This document shows positions 23,717 through 36,706 of a DNA stretch of 64,000 nucleotides, one piece after another (position 1 is the first letter of the stretch; every line of letters starts with the position of its first letter). Under the pieces are notes generated by a model that worked only from the letters and a program-made list of their open reading frames with translations, did no database searches and was not told where the DNA came from. Source of the stretch: Latrodectus hesperus (taxonomy: Eukaryota; Arthropoda; Arachnida; Araneae; Theridiidae); assembly GCA_037975125.1 (NCBI GenBank), contig CM075856.1, positions 5,243,106 through 5,307,105 on the forward strand, in the 5' to 3' direction. Made by a program: the position numbers and the translations under genes.

Positions 23717-26561
23717 AAGCTTAAATTTTTCACCTATTCAAATTGTGAATTGGAATGCACGTAGCCTAAAGCCTAAAATTACTGAATTCGTGAATTTTCT
23801 AGATAAACATAATATAGACATTGCCATAATCACAGAAACCCACTTAAAACCAAATATGAGCCTTAATGTACCAAACTACAGCGTACATCGTACTGACAGG
23901 ACATATCATGCTGGTGGAGAAACCGCAATTATTATCAAAAGATCTTTTAATTCTACACTGTATAGTAGCAAAATAGGAGATGGTTTTGAAGAAACTTCAG
24001 CTATCATCAACCTGGGAAATAATCTAAAATTCAAAATTACAACAGACCTAAGCATAATTTACAAGACCAAGAAATTATGAACATTCTACCTGCTAATATT
24101 CCTACAATTGCTGGATGTGACTTTAACAGCAAGAACATCACCCGGGGATGGAACACTACTAATAAAAATGGAACTAAATTATAAGAAATAGCAAAAATTA
24201 TAATTTAAAAATAATTGCTCTAATCGAACCAACGAATTTCCACTATACACACCAAGGAGACATCTTGGACATTTTTCTTACAAATACCAGCTACCCACTA
24301 TCAGCACAGACTATCTATGATCTCTCTTCTGATCACTTTCCAGTTCTTGGATGCCTGGGAATAAAGAAAAATATTACGAATAAATTTTTATTCAGAACCA
24401 ACTGGCAACTATTATAATATTCTTCAAGATCAAGTTAACAAAGAAAATCAATCATTAATATATAATAATCAACCCAATAATAACCAAGAAATTAAAAATA
24501 AAATAATGATATAAACTTATTCAATGAAAATATCAATCATGCAAAAGAAATAGCAACCCATAAAATTAAATACCACAAAAATTACTTAAAATTACCAAAT
24601 AGCATAAGAGAAATCATAAAAGAAAGAAATCGCGTCAGGAAACAATTTCATAAAACCTTGAACCCACGACTCAAAACTACAGTCAACAAACTTAATAAGA
24701 AAATTAAAAAACTCTGCACAGACTATAGGACTAAACAATGGCAAGATAAAATAGAAAGCCTTAGCTCAGAAAACAACTCTATATGGAAATTTGCAAAACA
24801 ATTAAGAAAAAAAACAACAACTAATCATTGCATTAATGGCCAAAATGGACCAGTTTATACAAACTATGAAAAACTGAACATCTTTGCAAATTCAATATTT
24901 CTACAATTTCAACCTAACAAAGTCACAGATGAGTCCTTCACCAATGGTATCAATTCATTTATTCAAAACTATATGCAAGCTAATATTCCTCATAATACCA
25001 TTACACCAACGAATGATGATGAAATAATAAAAATTATTAAAAATCTAAAGACCAAAAAAGCCCCAGGAGAAGATTATATTACCAACAATATGATCAAATA
25101 TTTACCATCGGACTTTATTCGCAAACTCGTTCATATTTATAATAACTGCCTTAAAATATCATATTTTCCTACAATCTGGAAAACTGCTACCATAATTCTT
25201 TTCCCAAAGCCTGGAAAAGATCCCAGAATACCTGAAAACTATAGACCTATCAGCCTGCTTCCAGTTTTAGGAAAAATATTTGAAAAAATAATTTATAATA
25301 GAATTAAATGTTATCTTCACCTAATTCTGAAACCACAATATGGCTTCAGAAACAACTTATCAACTGTTAAACAACTCATAAGAATTACTGAGATTATAGG
25401 TCAAAATATTCATTGCAATGTGTATACAGCTATGGTCATGCTCGACGTAGCAAAAGCTTTTGATAGAGTATGGCACGAAGGCCTACTATACAAACTCATA
25501 AAACTCAACATAAACACTGATATAATTTTACTCATCATCTCATATCTAACTCATCGCTTCTTCCATATTAAATACAATAATGAAAACCCTATTACTCTGA
25601 ACATCAAAGCTGGAGTCCCCCAAGGTAGCATCCTGGGGGGCTATCCCAATCTTATACCTATTTTTCACCCATGACTTCCCCGGTTTGGACAATAACTCAA
25701 TTCAAATTGTTTTCTACGCAGATGACACTGCTATTATAGCTGGTTTGGTTTGTTTGTCCCTCAACGGTCATTTTTTGCACACGAGGGCTAATTAGACCGG
25801 GACTTACGGTTTAAAGTGGATTCCGAACCACCCAAGGTGGGATTCGAACCCACGAACTGTTCTGCTATTATAGCTGATTCTATGAGGCCGAATAATGCTA
25901 TTCATAAACTTCAAAATGAGTTAATTAACATCGAAAACTGGTGCAGTAAATGGAGAATAAATATAAATGCTGATAAATCCCAACTTATAGTATTTAATAG
26001 AAAAAAGAAAAACAAAATAAAATTACTTCAACATAATAAACTCTATCTATTCGATAAAATCATTCCGGAAGTGAAAACCATTAAATATCTTGGATTAACA
26101 TTTACTACTCAACTTTCGTGGACTGCACATATCAATAACGTTTTTAAAAAAGCCAATCAAGCTTATGGATGCCTATTCAACTTAATTGGAAATAACTCAA
26201 ATTTAACACTAAAACTCAAGAGACTGCTCTACCTTACCATGTTAAGACCCATCATCACCTATGCTTCACCTGTGTGGAATACTATTACGCCAAGAGACAA
26301 ACACAAACTTAGAGTGTATCAACATAAAATACTTAGAAAAATTACGAAGGCGCCCTACTATATTCGCAATAAAAACATTTCAAAAGATCTGAAAATTATT
26401 GATATTCTAGAGCATATTGCTAACCTAAATAAAAAACATTTTACGATAAAGGAATTAACTGCACAGATGGTGCATTTAATCAAGTTTTTCGCTATGAGTA
26501 TCTCATAGAAGACTGTAAATATAGGCCAATCGCCAGACATTATTTAGATGAATATATTTAA
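23670..26561 (+). pseudogene. LINE ORF2: AP-endonuclease and reverse transcriptase
   Basis: Nicks target DNA and copies element RNA into it. Endonuclease motifs: QIVNWNARSLKPKI, AIITETHLKP, then (after shifts) GCDFNSKN, GDILDIFLTNTS and LSSDHFPVL near 24330. Reverse transcriptase: KTKKAPGEDYI, NYRPISLLPVLGKIFE, motif A MLDVAKAFDRVW (about 25437), motif B AGVPQGSILG (about 25610), then after an extra G in a six-G run motif C FYADDTAIIA (about 25710-25740). A SINE follows at 25743-25861, after which thumb motifs NIENWCSKWRININADK and IKYLGLTFTTQLSW continue. The last residues are in another frame and end at 26561. Catalytic Asp residues are all present. Interruptions are the SINE, about six one-base shifts and one in-frame TAA near 24182. 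Confidence 0.88.
25743..25861 (-). mobile_element. tRNA-derived SINE, 5'-truncated, with 15-bp target duplication
   Basis: A 119-bp insert flanked by perfect copies of CTGCTATTATAGCTG (25728-25742 and 25862-25876). On the minus strand it begins near CGTGGGTTCGAATCCCACC, which is a complete tRNA T-arm with the pol III B-box GGTTCGAATCC (25840-25850). The A-box part of the tRNA is missing, so the copy is truncated at its 5' end. The tail region reads GACAAACAAACCAAACC. Removing insert plus one duplication restores the reverse-transcriptase reading frame. Confidence 0.85.
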
Positions 26562-26664
26562 TATAATTTTTGTATATAGAGTATATAGCCTTACTTAACT
26601 TCATATTTCCTCTATTCTCGAATAGAATAAAAATTTTCAACTCATTTCAAAAAAAAAAAAATTT

Positions 26665-26860
26665 TTTTTCAACTCATTGCTCTGCCCCTCAACTCTCTGC
26701 TGATTGGCTCTCACCGCCAAGACTCGGTTCTTCACGCTTCAAGACTGTCGTCCCCTGTCAGTACCGCAATGTCTTCCTTCAAGGACTTATCACAGATGAA
26801 GAAGTAAAGGCCTGCTCCGCAGGCCGACACTTCGTAAACGAAAATAGATACAGATTTTAA
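26665..26860. other. Unassigned GC-rich segment after the LINE tail
   Basis: A block of about 170 bases markedly richer in G/C than its surroundings, with a perfect hairpin core GGCCTGCTCCGCAGGCC near 26810-26826. On the minus strand it has an AGCCAATCAGCAG (CCAAT-like) word. The plus-strand frame 26570-26860 across it has no similarity I recognise. Could be a leader of another retroelement, a SINE, or a promoter. Confidence 0.35.
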
Positions 26861-27661
26861 ACATAAATTTATTAAACAATCAAAAGTACCAAATTTATAT
26901 TTATCACTCATATAGCTAAATTTATATTTGAAAATTCTAATTCATACTTGATTTCTTATACTTATGCAATGAGTGAATTGCTCTAATCCTATAGTTTATT
27001 TATATTACAGTGTATTTAATCTTTCATTCCAAATTATATTTTTAATCTGCTCTCTTTATATCATGATATACCAAATTATATTGTATAGTAAAATATTTAT
27101 TATAAAATATATGTTTTGTAATTAATAATATATACAGAGCATACTATAATCTTCTTGTATAATAGAGAGCATACAACAATGCTTTGCGTATATTTTATAT
27201 AAAATTTCAAAATTCAAACAAATATTTGAATTTTAAACATAATTGAAATTTTGTGCAATAAAGTGTAGAAAATTCATCTATATTTCAGTTTGTTTTATTT
27301 ATTAATGCAATTAAAAACTAATCTAATAAAGAATTAAAAATCGGAAAGCAGAAAACGTCAAAATGAGATGAAGTCTGATTGCAAGATTTCAAAATGAGTA
27401 GTCAAAAGGGTATATCCCCCCTTTATTTACTGAATCTTTGTGATAGATGCTGTCTTTACCACCAACCTTTTCATCGGTATGGCACACAGATTTAATTTAT
27501 ATTGCTAAACTTTTAGTCAAGACAATGAAATCATTATTTTGAGGTACAACCTAAAATATAAAATTTTGCCTTTATTCTGCAGAATTACGTATGTACATAC
27601 TATGCATATATTTATTAGAATTCTTCACGAGTTTAATTTTTTAACTGACACCCGCCATCGT
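26861..27661. other. AT-rich intergenic DNA
   Basis: Nothing recognised. Confidence 0.5.
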
Positions 27662-28140
27662 TTATTCAGACATGAGGTGTCTTGAGGTCCTGTAGAATAC
27701 TGAAGTAGCCCCATAAGGCAAGAAGGCTCGAAAGTCTTCACTGGAACGAAAGTCAGAAAGAAGGGGGCATTTAAAGAGATGTTCCCCAGTTATAGGTGAG
27801 GTGCCACAGAGCACACAAAGAGGTGGAATAGCCGAATTAATTTCATATAAATGAGTCAGCAAATAGCCACTTCCAGTAATAATTCTAAAACAAGCAACGC
27901 TCTCTGCCCTAGGAAGAAGAGAGCGCTGCTGGCCATCCAGAAGGCAAGCCCAGGATTTTCCATTAGCCAAATTCCCGAGAGCAGAAGTTGTCTTATGTCA
28001 GATTTTACTCACAATAAGTCTCCAAGAATTTCAAAGAAGAATTGGATGGGAAGATGGATGTAAAGCTAAAGCTTACCAAGCCAAAAGGTCAGCCCGTTCA
28101 CTCCCGAGCATAAGAAGAATATTACTAGAAAGCCTTTTCT
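27662..28140 (-). pseudogene. Non-LTR retrotransposon pol C-terminal fragment
   Basis: Minus-strand sequence from about 28140 reads LGSERADLLA, matching the last RNase H motif (GNExAD). Then the long frame KSWACLLDGQQRSLLPRAES, VACFRIITGSGYLLTHLYEI and CVLCGTSPITGEHLFKCPLL forms the CxxC...HxxxxC zinc finger at the end of jockey/I-like pol proteins. It ends TSRHLMSE at 27662. Two shifts precede the long frame. Same domain type as 20763-20945 but a different family copy. Confidence 0.75.
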
Positions 28141-28424
28141 ATTTTAGCTGCTCTTTTCATTTATCATGACATTGAGGTGAGAAAATTTTGCACTGTCCTA
28201 AATATCTGTTTTGTTTTCATTTAATTTTGTCACTTATAAGATTTATTTTTCAATTTATTATTGAAGCACTTTTAAAAATGTAATCAATTGAAACAGAAAT
28301 ATATGCAGAAATATATCAAAGAGTTAATTTTCTTGTAAAGTTTTACAAAATGTAGATTCATTTTATGAGGCTTAAAATTACTTAAAGAAATTAGGCCATT
28401 TATATATCTAGTATAATACTCTTT

Positions 28425-31400
28425 TCAATGATAAATTGATGCAGTGTTTGCAATGGAAATTTGTCTCCCAAGAAGGGAGGCTCTGAAATACAATTTTATT
28501 TACCTAATATTTAATCCGGCATGATGAATTCATACATTCTAATTTTCATGAGTTTCTAAAAATTTATTTAAATAATAAAATTATTTGAAATGATAAATTA
28601 TTAGTTAATCTATCACATATATAAGTTTGTTATTGTAATATAGAAACACAATAACAAAATACAAATATTTCCATTGTAAAATAGTTCACAAATTTAATTA
28701 AAAAGAATAAATATAAATCATAACAATGAATTCAATAACATCTTTAAATGGGTTTCTCATTATAAATTGACAATAAATTAAATATGAAAAGTTATGTAAT
28801 AATCAAAAGGGATTTCAGTAAAGCATATCACATTTTACAAATATTATTCACATTCAGAGTATTCTATTTATACTAGAACCAAGTTTTATTCAGCTAAAAA
28901 ATTGACATTTTAAAATATTTCATACATAAATTCCATAGATGATATAAATTCAAACTTGATTAATGACATATTTTAAATTACATGAAATAAATAATTTGAG
29001 ATCGCAAGACTAAAACCCTTGTTCTTATTCAATTAGGATGAGCGCAGAAATTTTATTACAAAATCTAGTAATGAAAATTCACATAAGACAGTATTATACA
29101 ACATATATAACAGTGAATTATAAAAATTTATAAACTAAGATTAATTCTAAAGAAGATAATTGTCAAGAGCTTAGAATTAAAAAGTTAAAATAATATTTAA
29201 ATACAGGGAGATATTCATAACATAACTCTAAGCCCTAATTAAATTGAAATAATATAATCTCATAATTCATTTCATTCATAGTTGTTTTAATCAAGTGTTT
29301 TAGGGTAGGTTTTAATTTGTTCCTAGCATTGTGGATTTCTTAATATGATAGTTTAATCATCTTAATATCATGTAAAACTATAAAACCTTTTCTAAGATAC
29401 ATTTTAGTTTGAAGAATTAAAATTCTCTTTTTCTTAATTTCAACCCCTTTTTAATATATATATTATAAATTTCTATAGATTTATCTACTGAATGTAGAAA
29501 TGTAAACTGAAAGGATATGAATCCTTGTTACTCTTTGAATATTCCAAAATAAATTAATTACACCAAGAAATGATTAAATTAACTTATGCTCTCATAGAAT
29601 AACAATCAAATATCAAGCATTACTTCTAAAAATTACAATAAGCCTTAAGCACAAAATGCAGTAATCCTAGGTACATTTAGATAATAAGCAAGAAATAAAT
29701 GTTAAAATGTATGATTAAACAGCATAAAATAAAAAATATATATGTGAATTTTCATTAAGCTTACACAAAAATATTTCTTTAAAACAGTATTTATATTATT
29801 ATAGTGAAAATCCTTTTAGATTACTTAATTCAAAATAAATATTTGGCTTACATAATTTAAATAAAACATCTAGCAGTAATAAATATGAGATATGTAACTT
29901 AAATACAATATTGAGAGGAATTTAATTATAGAATAATTCTCAATGTGGAATATATTTCTTGTGATACAAGATTTATCCAAAATATTTTCATTTTATTACT
30001 ATTCCTCTTTATAACATTAAAATTTTACGGTGAACTACTAAAAGGAAATAATGAATACTATATTACAAATAACTAATTTAACAAATCTACAAAATTAAGC
30101 TCTTATACCACAAGAGGAATATTTGGGTTTTAAATGCAAGAACTAATTACATAAAATCATTTTGACAAGCAAGTTTTGTATCCATGTTCATTTGCAATAA
30201 CAAAAAAAAAAAAAAAAAAAAAAAGAACTTAAAGTAGTATTTACAATAAAATCCAAAACTAACAAGAAAAATTTTAAAAATGCCAAACAGTTAATTCAAC
30301 AAATCATAAAGAATTCTAACAACTAAACACAAACGATAAAGTCAATTTCATACACATTTATTAAGGAGTATAATTTGAAAAGTTGTTTTCTTAATACATC
30401 AATCTAATATTAATAAGTTGTAGTAAGTTATTTATTCTTTGTGTGAGGATATCATATTTTGTTAGGTTTCTAATTGAAAAATTATGCATTATAAAGTAAA
30501 AACAGGACATTTTTTCACAGATAGTTTTTAAAATATATGGCACACAATGTTTTGTGTTGTTTTCTTACAGGGTTAAAACAATAGCTATCAATAATAACTT
30601 ACTAATTTACTGTAATTCAGTGTATTAAAATACTTAACGGCCCATATTATTTAATGTTTAAATATAACAAAATTATTCAAATATATTTTTTTAATCCCAT
30701 TCAAATTTTTCAGTGACTATCAGAAATATCCAGGATAATATTTATGAAAGAGTCTCTGAAAAATTTGTATATAAGCAACAAATTTATAACCCAACAAAAA
30801 ATTTTTAAGTAGTAATAAACTTAACATTCCATAAATGTTTATAAGTCTAAAATTGGTTAGCCCTCATTAATAAATGAAACACTTAGTTCCAAGTACAGAT
30901 ACATCAGAAAAAAGAAATAGTTTTTAATTTTCTACCATTAAGGATATTTTAGAAATAAATTAATAAGATGAATGCCAATTTGTTTGCTACCATAGACAAA
31001 GTCATACAGGTGTATACTTTCTATGTATATTGATAAAATAAGATAAAAGCATTTCTCTGACATATCTATACCTTAAAGAATGATTTATATTTAATTCATT
31101 ATTATAGTCAAATACTATTAATCATTCTTGAAGCTTCTATTTTTAATTATTTTTAAACTGTAAAATCTTATCTGAAGTAAAGAATAAACTAAGTTATACA
31201 TTTCAAATGAAGTAAGCTAGGTAATAGACATTTATTTCTCTAAATATTAGAAAATAAAATGAAAATAGAATTTCTCACATTTTGTTAAAATATGCTTGTA
31301 TATATGAATCTAAATTTATTAAGTACCTAAATATTTAAATTTTTCACTGAGTTAAAACATACCAATACTTTAACAGACTCTATGTAGCTGATTTTCCTGA

Positions 31401-33792
31401 TAGTATCTGATATTCACTCACTACAAATAACAGTTTACTTAATTATCAAAGTTATAGATTTGTTTTACCTTGTCTCAGGTTTCACAGGAAAGTCAGGAAC
31501 CTTAAAATCATCAATGAAATACAATCATACTAAATAATTTTCAGAATATAATACATAAAAATAAGATACAAAAAAAAACCTGAAGAATATTAGAACCCTA
31601 TTATGTAAATTTTTATTGATATTTGATACTTTCTTGTTTACATATCATAAACTGATTTTTTATTGATTGAAACACAATAATGTATTTATTTTAGTCAGAA
31701 TTTCTTAAGAATGAAATTTAAAATAAGAAAAGTATGTAAAATTTTATAACAAATATAAAAGAAAAACTTAAATCTCTTAATTATACATTAATAATTTTTT
31801 TAATCTAATATCTTTATCTGTTAAGATCCATTCTGGGTTTTAACTTTCTTTGCAATCAATTCATGATCTCTAGAAATTTATAATGGCTAAAATATTCCGA
31901 AATAATGAAAGCTAAATATAGAGATTACTATTTAAAATAAAAAATTGTTGTAGTTATAGTTAAATAGATATATGAAACACAATAAATACACAAAAAGTTG
32001 ACATCTGATCAAATGATTACCATCCATATATTGAAGTGTATAAAATGTTTAAATGTTTTAAAAAGTTAGCCTTTGAGCTGTTACTATTTTTTCAAAAAAT
32101 AATAATATATACAAAAATATAATGCAGTATAATATATCACAGAATTTTGAAAAAAAACTAATTGCACATTCTATTAATATGAGAAGGATGGAAAAATTCC
32201 ATTTAACATTAGACCAAATAACTTATTTTTTTCCTTTTAAAAAAAGGTAGGTCTGAAATGTGGAATTATTACAAACAATGTTATTAAGACAATGAGACAG
32301 AATTTGGAAGTTATATGAAGTTGACTAATGAAGTTATAAACTATGAAGCCTGAAAAAAACAACTATTTTTATGTTTACTAAGTTTAAATTAAAACCATTC
32401 ATACTATTCTGGTATATTCACAATATAAATTTAGAATCATTTAAGATTATAAAAATAATATAAATTTCAATTTTAAATTGCCAGTCAATGCATATTGACA
32501 TAGCTGCATAAAAAGTACAACACTAGACATTCACGACGGATGCAGTTCAATGTAACATCTCTCTGGTGAATGATATTGTACTTACTTGTTCATTTGTCAT
32601 AGAAGAAAAATCGATAATGTTCAATTCTAAAACAAGGCAGTCACATGAAAACAAATTAGGAGATTTTAAAATTTACTAACACAAGTCAAACACAAATTTA
32701 GTTTCTAAGACTATTGCCAAAATCAAGAAAAATAATAACTTAGTTTTATTATTTTGTCATTCTATCTACTCTTATTCATGAGCTAAAAAAAATTAGCATA
32801 TAAAAGCCAAAAAATCATTCACATAAGACCAGAAAAGTGCTAAATATAAGGTAATTTAAGCCAAGAATATAATGTAATCAACATAAAGCTCGATGGAAAA
32901 TTAATTATGCACCATCCTCCCGTCATCATAAATAAACATGTCTATTATTTTAAATTGCAACCAACACAATTTTTCAGATTTCTTTTACCATATTAGTAAA
33001 ATCTGGTTTATTATAATATTGAGTTCACAGACTTTTCACTTGTAATTATCCTTTTAAAATTAAGTTTACAGTATGATAAATGCAATCATAATAAGACAAT
33101 TATCCTACAAGAAGCTTTTTTAAAGACCTTATGGGCTGATATATTATATATTTAACTCTATGTTAGAATAAAGATTTAAATTATAAGACAACTTGTCCAA
33201 ATAGATTTTAATTTGATTAGTGAAAATATCAGAAGTTTCTCAGCTTGTATAATAATATACTAAATGGCACAAATATAATATACTATTTGACAAATGTTCT
33301 TATACATACAATAAAATTTTTAAAATTAATAAATATTTAGAAAACAGATATTTAGAGATTAATGACCATATTTTTATTCAGAGTAACTAATCAAGTTTAG
33401 AAAAATAGCACTCTTTTGTAGTACAACAGTGATTGTTGTGTTGAAATTGTTTAATGAACATAGAGAATTTGTTAGCAAATATTGACTAGAATTGACACTA
33501 ATCATTATTGAGAAAAATTTAAGTCACTCAAAAAAACAATTTTATATCTATTACAAAATTAACAATTAATGATAAGCAAATGATCATTACACACACAGAC
33601 ATTACTTACAAATAATAAATTCACCTACAAGGAAGATCTTTTTTTCGCCAAGTAATAATTCAACTCAAATCTCTCACAACCTGAGAAAGCAAAAGGAAAA
33701 GTAGTTTCAATAGTGTTAATATTTTTTGAGTGTATAATAAAACACTAAAACTCACCTTGTGTTATTTCTATCCTATCAGAATAATTGGGAGT
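28425..33792 (-). other. Candidate 3' exons of an unrecognised spliced gene
   Basis: Four short minus-strand segments have good splice signals, locally higher G/C and matching phases: 33756-33792 (TPNYSDRIEITQ; donor GTGAGT), 32586-32626 (LNIIDFSSMTNEQ; donor GTAAGT), 31469-31500 (VPDFPVKPETR; donor GTAAAA) and 28425-28482 (ASLLGRQISIANTASIYH then TGA). Phases run 0/1, 1/0, 0/2, 2/stop without conflict. I do not recognise the peptide. Such small exons can be assembled by chance in AT-rich DNA, so this is a lead and not an annotation. Confidence 0.25.
30202..30224 (+). repeat. Poly(A) run
   Basis: 23 consecutive A. No retroelement body was recognised upstream. Confidence 0.9.
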
Positions 33793-35043
33793 CTGAAGCT
33801 CAAAATAATCTATCTTTTGTGAGCTTAATAATTTCTATTCTTGTTTATTCAACTGCAATACTATTGCGAAAATATAATAAAAAATTTATTCGATTTCTAA
33901 AAGATCAGCAAGAAATTATTTGATTCCTCAGGTCAGAGAGTATCAAAGACACAATTTTTTTTTTTTTAATGCATACTATCATAAAATGAGGGAAATACAC
34001 TACAGCATATTTTTATGGATAGAGAAGTTTTAAACAAATAGAATAAATGAAATATATGAAGAAAGCTCATGTGCAAAATGAAGTCCACAAATTCCATAAT
34101 ATTTTATTTAGACAAAATATCTAAGTTTGCTGTCCACTAACTTTCTCATTCACTTCAGTGCTTTAAGTGAAATATTCCACATTATTTGAGTTTAGTTTCT
34201 TAGAAAATTAGTTAGACAGAAGGCAAGATCCAAACTACTAAAATTGGTACAAATAAGTGTAGTAAATTTAAGAATATTTAAAATGCATATGTATTCAACT
34301 TTTCTTCTTAAAGTTAAAAAATGCACTTCTGTCATGATATCAATATAATACACTGATTAAAATATAATTCAAGGACTATAAATAAAAAATGAGATGATCA
34401 AACTGAAAATAAAAAACACCTTATTCTGACTTTTCAGCACTACCTTTCACTGTAATTTTTTTTAAAAAACTTTAAAAGTGAAAAACAACATTTTAAATTA
34501 ATAGAAATATTTTCCACATCGGACAAAGAAATGTAATAGATAGTGATTTCCAGCTTTCTTATATTGCTTAGCACCAGAAAATTTTATAGGTACATTGCAT
34601 GTAAATTGCATTCATTATACTATCAATTGCTATATTCGATGCTTAAACTGAAACAGTTGCACTTTATAAAAATGTATTGGAGTTTTAAGTTGAAACCAAA
34701 ATATCTAATAAATATTAAAATATATAACAACTAAGACTTTCTAGAAAGAAGCATTTTCTAAAATAAAATTGATTTTATACAAAAGATAAAACTGATAAAA
34801 AATCAAATGTTTAGAAATTCATCTCGCTGGTTATTGTAAAATAGTATAAAAAATTTGCTTTAATGAATATGTTTTAATAACAGATTTAATGGTTTAATCG
34901 AGAAATAATTAGGCACATACATTTAGTTTAAAGAGTTCAGAGTTTGATAAAACTAACTAATCAATTATGTAAAAACATTGTGGCACAGAAATAAATTAAA
35001 CTTAATTATATTTTAAATTATCTATCAAAAACTTTTATAGTTT

Positions 35044-35047
<4 letters not shown>

Positions 35048-35081
<34 letters not shown>

Positions 35082-35221
35082 AAACCTTCACTTTTACAAT
35101 TTTGGCAGTAAAAATTTTGGAAAAAAATGCAACATTTGCTGAAACCAGACTTTAACCAGGGATGCTCATAGGCCAGATTATTTTCATGGTTCCATCTGGC
35201 CTGCAAGCAACACACTATCAT
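35048..35221 (-). other. Poly(A)-tailed insert of unknown origin
   Basis: On the minus strand a sequence of about 140 bases starting near 35221 ends in TTTTTATAAAA followed by a run of about 28 A (35050-35077 as T on plus), which looks like a retroposed 3' end. Its frame (ARWNHENNLAYEHPWLKSGF, with a later YCQNC) follows a TTGCAG acceptor-like site but matches nothing I can name. Confidence 0.25.
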
Positions 35222-35599
35222 TGCAACTCAGAATAAATTTATATCATTTGTGATTATTCAACAGAAAAATGTTTAAATTTCCCATTGCAACACTTGACCT
35301 TTTCCTTTCCTGTACTTAATGATCTGATAAACACTGAAAAAGAGTGTGAACCATACTAATATTTTAGTCTATTCATTATGTCATATTTCAAAGCAATTAA
35401 CATTCCATATTTAAAAGGTCCAACCATTTTCAGATTATTATAAAATGCCTTATATACATCAATAAGGAAAAATATACAGTTATGGTCTAAATATTTGAAT
35501 ATATTTAGTACAGTTATAGGACAAACAATAGGAACACCAGCTTCAGTATGTCTTATATTAATAGTACAATACTGAATGAAGAGACATAACAATGTATCA
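35222..35599. other. Unassigned segment
   Basis: A minus-strand frame 35356-35592 (RHTEAGVPIVCPITVLNIFK within it) is open, but I cannot assign it. It adjoins the decayed element at 35600-36680 and may belong to it. Confidence 0.25.
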
Positions 35600-36706
35600 C
35601 TAGCTTACCATTTAGTAGGTGTAAAAAAGAATAACCATTCAAGATTAGCTGGTGAGAGAGTTGCATCAGAAAATTGTTGTCAGTTAATTACAATATGTCT
35701 AATCTACATGAGAAGCTAAATCAATGAAGGATCTGTGCTTAAAAGAGTCAAATTTGTGTGTGTTTCTAAGAAAACTATTTCAAGCATTATTTGTAGCTAA
35801 CAATATTAAAGATGTTTCAGAGATAACAATATCAACAGATATGAGAATTCAGTCATAAACGCAATGATAGCAAATGCAAAACTGGTAATGTTGTCAGCTG
35901 TGAGATAGAATCACTTATTTGAAGTTGGCCGTTCAGGACAGATGAATACTGGTGAGAAAAGTTTCCTGGAAATGACAGATTATATGAGTAGCAGATAATT
36001 TCTATTTTGGCAAATATTGATCTGCAGAATCCTTCATTCATCATAACTATTCAATTGAAGATGAACGGATCAATCCTAATGGAAGTGATTATCCCAAAGA
36101 CATTAGTATTACTGTAGATTGCTATGAAGAGACAATAATGGGGACAAAATCATTAAAACTAAAAACAGCAGCATTGTAAACCACATATTTGGTCTGATGA
36201 ACCCTTATTTATTTTAAACTTGATGTATTTTGTGTTGATAGTACAATTCTACCATGAAGCATGCTGAGGGATTCATTAATGGTGTGATAACTTGACTTGC
36301 TTTGCAACCATTCACAGTTCTGAGAAGCAAGATAACAGGCAGGCATTCATTCCTACAGTATTTTTATATATCAATGGTTGGTGCTTATACTTCAGACTTT
36401 GTTTAATGCCAAATGTCCTCTTACCTAAAATTACATTTTTTTTAACATGGCTTACTGCGTTTAAAATTACAGAAGCATAGCAATGAAGAAGTTCTTTTAA
36501 TCTCATCAAATACTATCATAAGATCTTATCATTAGTCTTTGTAAAGTTTTTAAACAACAAAATGTGTTCTACTTCCTTCTTTCAATGCATTAGATGAATA
36601 GGCTGCTTTCAACAAATAACTGTGAATTCCCTTGAAATTTTTTACCGACTTACCTTTCCAACTCCATGTTAGGTGCAAGCATTTATAGTTCCATGTCTTA
36701 CAAATA
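35600..36706 (+). pseudogene. Decayed DNA transposon, family uncertain
   Basis: This kilobase is GC-richer than its flanks and has several open patches. On plus: HHNYSIEDERINPNG and DYPKDISITVDCYEETIMG (about 36030-36130), then NGVIT-stop-LALQPFTVL (about 36280-36320). The phrases recall a Mutator-like or Tc1-like transposase core but do not settle either. The minus strand is also open over 36312-36509 and at about 36570-36706. Both strands being open is more consistent with high G/C than with two genes. Confidence 0.25.

Larger units (their letters stand above)
22190..26660 (+). mobile_element. Jockey-like non-LTR retrotransposon (LINE), near full length
   Basis: About 4.4 kb. A GC-rich 5' leader (about 22190-22449), a gag-like ORF1 (22450-23716), an overlapping ORF2 with endonuclease and reverse transcriptase (23670-26561), then a short 3' region with AATAAA and an A13 tail (about 26648-26660). 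ORF2 ends soon after the reverse-transcriptase thumb, with no RNase H, as in jockey elements. The 5' boundary is set by the drop in composition and is approximate. TTTTCAACTCATT occurs on both sides of the A tail. A 119-bp SINE is nested at 25743-25861. Base composition is A-rich on the coding strand. Confidence 0.9.
28141..35047. other. A-rich, repeat-poor block
   Basis: The plus strand is clearly richer in A than T for most of this block, and I find no transposon similarity. The only candidate coding content is the minus-strand exon chain given separately (28425-33792). Also present are an A23 run at 30202-30224 and a T11 near 33956. The block may be intron or 3' UTR of minus-strand transcripts. 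Confidence 0.4.

Noticed and set aside
25838..25861. A functional tRNA gene at the GGTTCGAATCC motif
   Set aside because: Only the T-arm is present; no D-arm, anticodon arm or acceptor stem. It belongs to a truncated SINE.
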